DNA of 13,056 nt from Bacteroidia bacterium. Its GTDB lineage: Bacteria; Bacteroidota; Bacteroidia; Bacteroidales; CAJPTX01. The notes below the pieces were generated by a model. The model made no database searches and was not told the DNA's origin. It was given only the letters and a program-made list of their open reading frames with translations. Within the stretch, counting starts at the first letter, position 1; every line of letters begins with the position of its first letter. The translations under genes and the position numbers were made by a program. Below, piece after piece: positions 1-6,382 of the stretch. Location of the stretch: contig CAJPTV010000064.1 in assembly GCA_905373665.1 (NCBI GenBank), forward strand, positions 1 to 13,056, given 5' to 3'.

Positions 1-788
1 TGCGTATTGCAAGGGCGCATGGTTATGATTTTCGGACTCCGAGAGAGTTTTTTCCGTTTCGCACTGTCTCTCTTCAAGGCGTGGATCGGGTTTATTGTGC
101 TAGCCATTATGGTGTGAAAGAAGTGGAAGCACAATATCCTGAATTGCTAGGACGGTGTATTTTTTCTCCACTTGGTGTGCAAGATCTACAGGGGGGAACG
201 GTTAAACAAGCAAGGAACGGTTTTCAATTTGTGAGCTGTTCTAACCTTATTCCTTTGAAGCGTGTGGGGTTGATTTTTGATTGTGTGAATGCCTTTGCGC
301 TCCAACATCCGAAGGAGTCTGTCCTTTGGACACATTTTGGAGATGGGGGCGAGCGTGTAGAATTGGAGAAGCGTGTGAGAGAAGCCCAAGCCGCGAACTT
401 GTTAGTCTCTTTTGAGGGGGCGCAAGCCAATGCCGTAGTGCGAGCCTATCTTGAGGGGTTAGACAGCGCTATTATGTTGAACTTGAGTGAAGTAGAAGGG
501 GGGATTCCAGTCTCTTTACAGGAAGCGCTCGCTGCAGGATTGCCTTTGATTGTGAGTAATGCGGGAGGTAACCCTGAGGCGGTGGATCAGCAATGTGGAG
601 TCTTGCTATCCCATGACCCAACGCCATCAGAGTTTTTAGAGGCTGTGGAACGGGTATGGGTAAACTATTCGTTCTACGCTTTGCATGCTCGTAAAAAGTA
701 TGAAGACTGCTTTTTAAGCGAGCGGAACTTTACCCTATTTTACAAAGATCTCTATCTTTGGTGCGTGGAAAAGTGTCAATCTTCGTAG
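1..788 (+). CDS. Glycosyltransferase, GT-B fold family (5' end outside window)
   Basis: The frame is open from base 3 to the TAG at 786-788, so this is the C-terminal part (about 261 residues) of a longer protein. The GTG at 81 is unlikely to be the start, because the upstream codons read RIARAHGYDF..., as in the N-terminal domain of these enzymes. The second Rossmann domain is visible: a nucleotide-sugar-binding region starts near FVSCSNLIPLKRV (nt 228-266), and the GT4-type signature GGIPVSLQEALAAGLP, followed by NAGGNPEAVD, lies at about nt 498-590. In the family these acidic and glycine residues bind the donor sugar nucleotide. The role is probably transfer of a sugar to a cell-surface polysaccharide, glycolipid or glycoprotein at the cytoplasmic face of the membrane; donor and acceptor cannot be read from the sequence. 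The next gene begins 3 bases after the stop, which suggests co-transcription. Confidence 0.88.
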   Translation, partial: RIARAHGYDFRTPREFFPFRTVSLQGVDRVYCASHYGVKEVEAQYPELLGRCIFSPLGVQDLQGGTVKQARNGFQFVSCSNLIPLKRVGLIFDCVNAFALQHPKESVLWTHFGDGGERVELEKRVREAQAANLLVSFEGAQANAVVRAYLEGLDSAIMLNLSEVEGGIPVSLQEALAAGLPLIVSNAGGNPEAVDQQCGVLLSHDPTPSEFLEAVERVWVNYSFYALHARKKYEDCFLSERNFTLFYKDLYLWCVEKCQSS

Positions 789-791
789 TGA

Positions 792-1715
792 ATGATGTGT
801 GACTCGAATGCGAATTTCGAGTGTTGTAAACTCTGTTTTCATACGTGTGGGGTTAATCGCCTTGTTGGAGTAAAGGGGCGTTGCGCATTAGACGGAGGCT
901 TGTATGTATCTTCTGTGTGTCTTCATAAGGGCGAAGAGCCTGTATTAGGAGGCGAGAAGGGGGTGTGCAATGTCTTTTTCAATCATTGTAATTTACAGTG
1001 CCTGTTTTGCCAGAACTGGCAGATTAGTGCCCGAGAGTCTGATTTACGGAAGGCTACCACTACACTAGAGGACGTTGTGCTTAAGATTTGCACGATACTC
1101 GACACTGGGGTTCGGGCTGTAGGGTTTGTTTCTCCGACGCCCTATATCCCATACGTGAGAGATATTATCGCAGCGTTGAGAGAACGAGGTTATGCGCCAG
1201 TAACTATTTATAACACTAACGCATTTGATACTCCAGCAGCACTTTCGTTTTTAGCAGGTTTTATAGACGTGTATTTGCCCGATTATAAGTATGGTAGTGC
1301 TGAACTCGGGCAGCGTTATTCCCAAGCTCCTGATTACCCAGAACGAGCCTTAGAGTCTATAAGTGAGATGGTTAGACAGGTAGGGAAGGAGGTCGTTTAT
1401 GACGATGAGGGGTTGGTACTCAGGGGGACAATTGTGCGTCACTTGGTGCTACCTAATCATGTTGAGAATTCTCGTGCAGCGTTATTCAACCTGTGGAGTG
1501 AGTTTGGGAATAGGTTGACACTTTCCCTGATGAGTCAATATACACCTTTGCATCGTGCAGGTGCTATACCAGAGCTTGCACGGACGCTCCTTTCGGAAGA
1601 GTATAATGAGGTTGTAGATTTTATGTACAGTCTTGGTTTTAAGAATGGCTGGGTACAAGAGCTGAGCAGCGTTGGGTATTATGTGCCAGATTTTGCAAAC
1701 TCCAAGCCTTTCTGA
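792..1715 (+). CDS. PflX-like radical SAM protein (COG1313 type)
   Basis: A 307-residue cytoplasmic protein. The radical SAM motif CNLQCLFC (C66, C70, C73) follows the CxxxCxxC rule for the [4Fe-4S] cluster that cleaves S-adenosylmethionine. Ahead of it is a cysteine-rich N-terminus, CKLCFHTCGVNR...GRC (C12, C15, C19, C31, plus C11, C43 and C59). This is typical of the putative pyruvate formate-lyase activating enzymes of the PflX/COG1313 group and may carry a further metal site. The downstream region shows the barrel pattern, including GFVSPTPYIPYV and VYLPDYKYG. Length is normal for the family. No glycyl radical enzyme lies nearby, so activation of such an enzyme is only a family-name assumption; the true substrate is unknown. 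The ATG at 792 lies 3 bases after the glycosyltransferase stop; a second ATG follows directly at 795. The two genes are probably one transcript. Confidence 0.87.
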   Translation: MMCDSNANFECCKLCFHTCGVNRLVGVKGRCALDGGLYVSSVCLHKGEEPVLGGEKGVCNVFFNHCNLQCLFCQNWQISARESDLRKATTTLEDVVLKICTILDTGVRAVGFVSPTPYIPYVRDIIAALRERGYAPVTIYNTNAFDTPAALSFLAGFIDVYLPDYKYGSAELGQRYSQAPDYPERALESISEMVRQVGKEVVYDDEGLVLRGTIVRHLVLPNHVENSRAALFNLWSEFGNRLTLSLMSQYTPLHRAGAIPELARTLLSEEYNEVVDFMYSLGFKNGWVQELSSVGYYVPDFANSKPF

Positions 1716-1785
1716 AAAGAGGATTTGATTCTGTGTAACAACTTTTTCCAATAGGCGTAATAAGAGTACGGTTTGCGAAATAAAC

Positions 1786-1791
1786 AAGGGA
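1786..1791 (+). promoter_or_regulatory. Ribosome binding site fixing the chemoreceptor start
   Basis: AAGGGA lies 5 bases before the ATG at 1797. This favours 1797 over the in-frame TTG at 1773, which would add eight polar residues ahead of the first membrane helix and lacks such a site. Confidence 0.5.
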
Positions 1792-1796
1792 ATACC

Positions 1797-3500
1797 ATGA
1801 ATTTATCAAACTTAAAAACGAAGAGTAAGTTAAATCTTTGTGTCTTCATTATGCTGTTTGGCTTTTTGCTGGAAGCAGCATATATGTTGTATCAGATACA
1901 GCGCATCGCGGTTGCAGGAGAGGCTATGTCGCAAGCCAATGCAGCAGAGACTAACTTTTTTAGGGCTCGAACAGCTTTTCGTGAGTTTACAGCTTCCTTT
2001 AAGGATGAGCATTTCCAACGTGGAAGAGCTTACATGGATAGCATGTTGTTGCGTCTTGATGCCTTGGATGTGATTGTCTCTTCAGGAGAGGCTTCGATGC
2101 GTTCGCACGCTCTGAGAGAAAATGTAGCTAAGTATATGCAAGAAGCAGAGCAACTATATGGTCTTTCTAAGGAGATTACGATTGCCGTTGAAAAGACACA
2201 AGAATCTATCGATTACTACATGTCGTTTGTTATTGGAGATACCTCTCTTAGCAGTGAACTGTTGATGCAATCGTTCCTTACAGCTCGGGAGGGAATTCTT
2301 TGTTTGGAGCGTAGAGATATCCCCTCGTTAAATAAGGCATTGCAAAGTATTGAGACCATTGAGAAAAAGCCTATAGGTCGACTTTATGACCCCCTTCAAA
2401 GCCTCAAGAAGAATCTACTCGTTGTGCGTGAAAAAGGTACTCTTGTTTTAGAAAATATCTCAGACGCTCAAGTGCAAACAGCCCAAGTGAGTGGACATTT
2501 TGCAGAAATGGTAAAATACTTTATCGATGTTCACAATGTCTCGCAGCGTAAGGCTTTAATTATAAGCATTGTTCTGATCCTAGTAGTCTTGCTTATTTCT
2601 ATTGTCAGCTCGCAATTGGTTGGTAATTACATCGTAAAGCAGTTACATCATACTCTTGCATTATTGCAGCATTGCTCGCGTGGAGATTTCACGTTTAAGA
2701 TTGATATGGAGCAGCAGATCTACAATGATGAGTTCGGAGAATTGACCATAGCATTAGATGTGATGGTTGAGAAGGTGCGAGACACGATACATGAGATTCA
2801 AACAGGAGCCTCCAATGTAGCTGACGCAAGCGCACAGCTTAGTGACGCCTCACAGCGCATATCCCAGGGAACCAATGATCAGTCTGCGAGCACCGAGGAA
2901 GTTAGCAGTGCTATGGAAGAAATGTACGCTAATATTGATCAGAACGCGGATGGTGCTTTAGAGGCAAAGAGTTTAGCCCGAATGATGGAGCAGCACATCA
3001 CCGATCTCAGTACGCGTATGAGTGATTCGATGAGCTCAGTACAGACCATTCATGAAAAGATTTCTATCGTGAGTGAAATTGCTCGTCAAACGAATATTTT
3101 AGCACTGAATGCTGCTGTAGAAGCGGCTCGTGCAGGGGAACACGGTAAGGGCTTCTCGGTGGTAGCTTCCGAAGTTCGGAAACTTGCAGAACGGAGTCGA
3201 GATGCGGCTAAGGAGATTAGTGATCTTTCGATACATTCTTTGACGACCACACAAACTGCTGTAGAAAACCTACAGAGCGTCTTGCCAGATGTGCATAAAA
3301 CAGCTCATTTGGTAGAAGAGATTGCAACGGCTAGTACAGAGCAGAAGTCTGGAGTAGATCAAATCAACGTTGCGATTCAGTCGCTGAATGATGTTGTTCA
3401 ATCCAATGCAGCTTCTTCGGAAGAGTTGGCTACGAGTGCTGAGGAATTGAATGCACAAGCAGATATTTTGAGAGATGCTACGCGGTTCTTCAAAATATAG
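1797..3500 (+). CDS. Methyl-accepting chemotaxis-type receptor
   Basis: A complete 567-residue transmembrane chemoreceptor starting at the ATG at 1797. Order of parts: short cytoplasmic tail; TM1 at about 12-34; a helical extracytoplasmic domain of about 218 residues (35-252) that resembles a four-helix-bundle sensor; TM2 at about 253-278; a HAMP linker at about 275-330; and a long coiled-coil signalling domain to the end. The signalling hairpin tip is highly conserved (QTNILALNAAVEAARAGE at 431-448, then GKGFSVVASEVRKLAERS at 450-467). This is the surface that contacts CheA and CheW. Glutamate/glutamine pairs on the flanking helices could be methylation sites. The C-terminus ends RFFKI and has no NWETF-type pentapeptide for CheR/CheB docking. 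No che genes are in the window, so ligand and output are unknown. It lies 81 bases after the radical SAM gene, a gap large enough for its own promoter, and is followed by a strong hairpin. Confidence 0.93.
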   Translation: MNLSNLKTKSKLNLCVFIMLFGFLLEAAYMLYQIQRIAVAGEAMSQANAAETNFFRARTAFREFTASFKDEHFQRGRAYMDSMLLRLDALDVIVSSGEASMRSHALRENVAKYMQEAEQLYGLSKEITIAVEKTQESIDYYMSFVIGDTSLSSELLMQSFLTAREGILCLERRDIPSLNKALQSIETIEKKPIGRLYDPLQSLKKNLLVVREKGTLVLENISDAQVQTAQVSGHFAEMVKYFIDVHNVSQRKALIISIVLILVVLLISIVSSQLVGNYIVKQLHHTLALLQHCSRGDFTFKIDMEQQIYNDEFGELTIALDVMVEKVRDTIHEIQTGASNVADASAQLSDASQRISQGTNDQSASTEEVSSAMEEMYANIDQNADGALEAKSLARMMEQHITDLSTRMSDSMSSVQTIHEKISIVSEIARQTNILALNAAVEAARAGEHGKGFSVVASEVRKLAERSRDAAKEISDLSIHSLTTTQTAVENLQSVLPDVHKTAHLVEEIATASTEQKSGVDQINVAIQSLNDVVQSNAASSEELATSAEELNAQADILRDATRFFKI

Positions 3501-3521
3501 GTCGTTGTAAATTGCTATTAG

Positions 3522-3574
3522 CAAACGGCGAGGCTTCGTTTGGGTATTGACCAGGCGAAGCCTCGCCTTGTTTG
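3522..3574 (+). terminator. Stem-loop, probable intrinsic terminator after the chemoreceptor
   Basis: A perfect 12-bp stem pairs GGCGAGGCTTCG (3527-3538) with CGAAGCCTCGCC (3556-3567) around a 17-base loop. Beyond a two-base bulge (TT, 3568-3569), five more pairs form between CAAAC (3522-3526) and GTTTG (3570-3574). The stem begins 21 bases after the receptor stop codon. The T-tract is short and interrupted (TTGTTTG), so termination may be incomplete, but the stem is GC-rich and clearly not coding. It separates the receptor transcript from the OsmC-led group. Confidence 0.7.
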
Positions 3575-3585
3575 AAAGAAAGCAT

Positions 3586-3593
3586 TACTTTTG
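3586..3593 (+). promoter_or_regulatory. Possible Bacteroidota -7 promoter element before the OsmC-like gene
   Basis: TACTTTTG fits the Bacteroidota -7 consensus TAnnTTTG exactly. It lies between the terminator hairpin and the ATG at 3624, where a promoter for the downstream five-gene run would be expected. A -33 TTTG/TTG at ideal spacing is not evident; the nearest TTG (3568-3570) is only 15 bases upstream. It is therefore a weak call. Confidence 0.35.
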
Positions 3594-3611
3594 CCTATCA
3601 AACCAGACAGT

Positions 3612-3616
3612 AGGAG
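3612..3616 (+). promoter_or_regulatory. Ribosome binding site fixing the OsmC-like start
   Basis: AGGAG sits 7 bases before the ATG at 3624. It supports that start over the in-frame TTG at 3591, which overlaps the promoter-like element. Confidence 0.5.
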
Positions 3617-3623
3617 AGTTGTC

Positions 3624-4028
3624 ATGGCTGTTTTAGAGGTCTTATATACAGGAGATTACCGTACGGAGAGTATACACCCAAGTGGAAGTAAGGTCGCAAC
3701 TCAAACACATCTTCAAGATGGAGAAGTGGCTTTAGCGTATACTCCAATGCAAATGCTTGCCTACGCAGCCGCTGCGTGTGTGATGAGCACGATTGGAGTC
3801 GTGGCGCATGTACATAGTTTTTCTGTTGAAGGAATGAAAGCTTCGGTTGAATATGAGCTCACACAGAAGCCGTTGAGCTTAAGAAGCCTAAGCCTTAGAA
3901 TAGACCTTCGCGGTCATGAATATACACCCAAAGAAAAAAAGTTTCTGGAGTTAGCTACTCAGGATTGTCCTGTAATGCGAAGCTTGTCTGCGGATGTCGA
4001 GAAAAAGATAGAGTTACTCTTTTCGTAA
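3624..4028 (+). CDS. OsmC/Ohr-family protein
   Basis: A 134-residue protein of the OsmC/Ohr fold, whose characterised members reduce organic hydroperoxides with a pair of cysteines. The first conserved cysteine is in the central helix (YAAAACVMSTIG, C52), preceded by YTPMQMLAYA, the counterpart of the family's FSPxELL segment. The second is in the DCPVMRSLSADV segment (C115), which matches the family's HCPVxxSL. Both key cysteines are present. The missing histidine before CPV and the generic N-terminus place it with the OsmC-like/YhfA-type group rather than true Ohr, so peroxide reduction is likely but not certain. It is cytoplasmic, with no signal peptide. The bactofilin gene starts 21 bases downstream, so the two are probably co-transcribed. 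Confidence 0.88.
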   Translation: MAVLEVLYTGDYRTESIHPSGSKVATQTHLQDGEVALAYTPMQMLAYAAAACVMSTIGVVAHVHSFSVEGMKASVEYELTQKPLSLRSLSLRIDLRGHEYTPKEKKFLELATQDCPVMRSLSADVEKKIELLFS

Positions 4029-4049
4029 TATTCACGGAGGTCTAAAGTC

Positions 4050-4436
4050 ATGGGAAAAGGAAATGAGACGCAGTCTTCGGCTAATACTTTGAGTTTAATT
4101 AGCGCAGGGACGGAGTTGCGAGGTGAAATCGATTGTGGAGGAGATCTCAGGATAGACGGGACGGTCGTTGGCTCTCTTCATGTTAAGGGGAAGGTCGTGA
4201 TTGGTGAAACTGGGCGAATAGAGGGGGATATGCAGTGTAAGAACGCCGACATCATGGGCTATATGCGAGGAAAGTTACAAGTAGCTGAACTCTTGAGTTT
4301 GAAAGCTACAGGGAGACTTGAGGGCGAGCTCAAAACGCAACGTCTTGGAATCGAGCCAGGGGCTGTTTTTACAGGAACTTGCGAGATGTCAGAAGATGCC
4401 GCTTCGCGTAATTTGGGCGAAAAAAAGGACAAATAG
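4050..4436 (+). CDS. Bactofilin (polymer-forming cytoskeletal protein)
   Basis: A 128-residue bactofilin. A single beta-helix core spans about residues 14-113 and shows the repeating hydrophobic/glycine rungs of the family: GTELRGEIDCGGDLRIDG, then GSLHVKGKVVIGETGRIEGD, GYMRGKL, GRLEGEL and GAVFTGTCEM. Flanking tails are short: a polar N-terminus and a charged C-terminus ending in lysines and aspartate. Bactofilins self-assemble without nucleotide into non-polar filaments, usually at the inner membrane, and scaffold cell-shape or wall-synthesis enzymes. The start at 4050 is supported by GGAGG at 4036-4040, 9 bases upstream. The four-TM protein gene starts 36 bases later; a membrane partner for the filament is possible but is inference. 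Confidence 0.92.
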   Translation: MGKGNETQSSANTLSLISAGTELRGEIDCGGDLRIDGTVVGSLHVKGKVVIGETGRIEGDMQCKNADIMGYMRGKLQVAELLSLKATGRLEGELKTQRLGIEPGAVFTGTCEMSEDAASRNLGEKKDK

Positions 4437-4472
4437 TTTGTAAGCGATATCGTTCCCTTGGTAAGCCGATAG

Positions 4473-4850
4473 ATGCGCAATTCCTATTCGCTGAGACGGT
4501 ACATCTACGTATCGGCGCTCTTTTTTGGGGTCTGTGGTTTGTTGTGGGCTGTTATCCTGTCACGTGGAATACTGGGGGGCTATTTTGCTCTCTTTCCGAC
4601 AGTCCCGACATTCTTCTTTCTTATGGGGATCTTAGCTGTGCATTATATGCATAAAATCATAGATGGTGGACAGCGAAACCGAATGGTTGTGCACTTTATG
4701 CTTTTGACCATGGGGAGATTGTTGATAGATGTCCTATTTGTCGTATTGGGGCTATTGTTGCTAGAGAACACGCATCGTATGGGCTTTGTTGTGGTTGCTT
4801 TATCCTGTTATCTTCTCTCCCTCCTCCTTTCTGTACGTTACATAATATAG
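4473..4850 (+). CDS. Four-TM membrane protein, AtpI-like in context
   Basis: A 125-residue hydrophobic protein with four predicted helices at about 10-30, 36-58, 72-96 and 103-121, joined by short loops. The main charged loop is KIIDGGQRNR, between helices 2 and 3. No catalytic motif is visible. Size, four-helix layout and a position right after a bactofilin resemble the small AtpI-like proteins that sit upstream of atpB in many Bacteroidota. Here panB follows instead of ATP synthase genes. The homology is a suggestion from pattern and context, not a firm assignment. The panB start lies 2 bases after its stop, which implies tight co-transcription. Confidence 0.72.
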   Translation: MRNSYSLRRYIYVSALFFGVCGLLWAVILSRGILGGYFALFPTVPTFFFLMGILAVHYMHKIIDGGQRNRMVVHFMLLTMGRLLIDVLFVVLGLLLLENTHRMGFVVVALSCYLLSLLLSVRYII

Positions 4851-4852
4851 AG

Positions 4853-5668
4853 ATGTCTGTCGAAGGAAAACGCAGAGTGATAACGACTCACGTACTTCAA
4901 ACCATGAAGGATCGCGGTGAGCGGATTTCGATGCTTACCTCTTATGATTATTCGATGGCTCGCATATTAGATCAAGCGGGAATAGATATCATATTAGTCG
5001 GAGATTCCGCTGCCAATGTAATGGCTGGCTTTGAAAGCACATTGCCCATTACGCTGGATGATATGATCTATCATGCAGCTTCGGTTGTACGTGCAGTAAA
5101 GCACGCATTAGTGGTAGTAGACATGCCCTTCGGTTCCTATCAAGGAGATTCGCAAAGAGCGTTGCAATCCGCGATTCGCATTATGAAGGAGAGTGGCGCC
5201 GATGCTATAAAGATGGAAGGAGGGAAAGAAATATTGGATTCGGTAAATAGGATTCTTTCCGCAGGGATTCCCGTTATGGGACATCTCGGATTAACGCCGC
5301 AAAGTATACATAAATTCGGTACTTATGTCGTGCGTGCCACAGAGGAAGAAGAGGCTGATCGTCTAGTCTCAGATGCCCAAGAATTGGAGGCTGCAGGGTG
5401 TTTCTCTATCGTATTAGAGAAGATACCTGCTCGTTTAGGAGCGGAGGTTGCCCATAAACTCCAGATCCCTGTAATCGGAATTGGTGCTGGAGGTAAAGTT
5501 GATGGTCAAGTGCTAGTATCATACGATATGTTAGGTATTACAGAGGCCTTTTCGCCTCGCTTTTTACGGCGTTATGCTAGTTTAGGAGAGGAGATGTTTA
5601 CTGCATTTAAGAGCTATATTCAAGATGTAAAGGAGGGAAACTTTCCTAATGAAAAAGAGCAATACTAG
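4853..5668 (+). CDS. panB: 3-methyl-2-oxobutanoate hydroxymethyltransferase (PanB)
   Basis: A 271-residue cytoplasmic enzyme that transfers a hydroxymethyl group from 5,10-methylene-tetrahydrofolate to 2-oxoisovalerate, giving ketopantoate. This is the first committed step to pantothenate and coenzyme A. The family motifs are all present: MLTSYDYSMA near 27-36, LVGDSAANV with metal-ligand D51, VVDMPFGSY with D90, IKMEGG with E122, GHLGLTPQS at 143-151, and VLEKIP with the catalytic-base candidate E189. IPVIGIGAG (205-213) and DGQVLV follow. D51, D90, E122 and E189 match the positions of the Escherichia coli metal and base residues by motif alignment. Length is normal. No other pan gene is in the window. 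The 3' end overlaps the next gene by 20 bases. Confidence 0.97.
   Translation: MSVEGKRRVITTHVLQTMKDRGERISMLTSYDYSMARILDQAGIDIILVGDSAANVMAGFESTLPITLDDMIYHAASVVRAVKHALVVVDMPFGSYQGDSQRALQSAIRIMKESGADAIKMEGGKEILDSVNRILSAGIPVMGHLGLTPQSIHKFGTYVVRATEEEEADRLVSDAQELEAAGCFSIVLEKIPARLGAEVAHKLQIPVIGIGAGGKVDGQVLVSYDMLGITEAFSPRFLRRYASLGEEMFTAFKSYIQDVKEGNFPNEKEQY
5631..5636 (+). promoter_or_regulatory. Ribosome binding site inside panB for the pseudouridine synthase gene
   Basis: AGGAGG lies within the last codons of panB, 12 bases before the overlapping ATG at 5649. It supports that start and suggests that the downstream gene is translated in coupling with panB. Confidence 0.5.
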
Positions 5669-6374
5669 TTCAAGGATCTTTCTCGCCCGTCCACCCCGTC
5701 CATTGCTATCTCGTATCTTGTATGAGGATAGGCATCTTTTAGTATTGGATAAAGAAGTAGGGGAGATTGTTCAAAATGACAAAAGTGGCGATATTTCCTT
5801 ACAAGCAGCACTGAGTTTAGAATTAAAAGAGCGAGATCAGAAACCAGGGAATGTTTATCTACAGGCAGTACATCGCATAGATCGTCCTGTCTCTGGTGTG
5901 GTTCTTTTCGCGAAAGTAGATCGGATATTGCCTCGCTTGCATGAGCAGTTTAGTACGGGAGGGGTTGAGCGTTTTTATTATGCTTTAGTGGAAGGACGCC
6001 CAGAAGAAGAGACTGCGGTTATAGAAAGTTTTCTCCAGCGGAATGAGCGTCTTAACAAGACATTTGTGGTAAAATCTAAGTCCTCTAATGGAGGAGCTCA
6101 GCTATCTTCTCTCTCTTATGAGATGGTTGGGGTGACTCGTAGTTTTTCACTTCTAAAAGTTCAATTATTTACTGGTCGTCATCACCAGATAAGAGCTCAA
6201 CTGGCGAGTATTGGATGTCCCGTTCATGGAGATCTTAAATATGGGGCTAAAAGAAGTCTTCCTAATGGCGGTATCGCTTTGCATGCATCTTCATTGCGCT
6301 TCATACAGCCTATTTCTAAGGAGGAAGTTTATGTAGAAAGTATTTGCCCTTTCCTAGAGCTATTAGAGAAGTAA
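5649..6374 (+). CDS. RluA-family pseudouridine synthase
   Basis: A 241-residue enzyme that isomerises uridine to pseudouridine in structured RNA. The catalytic motif HRIDRPVSGVVLFAK contains the essential aspartate D78. The C-terminal family block LFTGRHHQIRAQLA (173-186), then GCPVHGDLKYGA (189-200) and the terminal LHASSLRF, are all present. The opening ILYEDRHLLVLDKEVGEIV matches the usual strand that begins the catalytic domain. There is no S4 RNA-binding domain at the N-terminus, so this is a short RluA-type form, and which rRNA or tRNA uridine it modifies cannot be told. The gene starts 20 bases before the end of panB. It meets the convergent binding-protein gene 8 bases after its stop. 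Confidence 0.94.
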   Translation: MKKSNTSSRIFLARPPRPLLSRILYEDRHLLVLDKEVGEIVQNDKSGDISLQAALSLELKERDQKPGNVYLQAVHRIDRPVSGVVLFAKVDRILPRLHEQFSTGGVERFYYALVEGRPEEETAVIESFLQRNERLNKTFVVKSKSSNGGAQLSSLSYEMVGVTRSFSLLKVQLFTGRHHQIRAQLASIGCPVHGDLKYGAKRSLPNGGIALHASSLRFIQPISKEEVYVESICPFLELLEK

Positions 6375-6382
6375 TAATAGCC

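Noticed and set aside
81..788. GTG at 81 as the true start of the glycosyltransferase
   Set aside because: The reading frame stays open to base 3 with family-like residues, so the gene begins outside the window.
1716..1796. Promoter for the chemoreceptor in the 81-base gap
   Set aside because: TACGGTTTG at about 1768-1776 is close to TAnnTTTG but has one base too many in the spacer, and no well-placed -33 element is seen.
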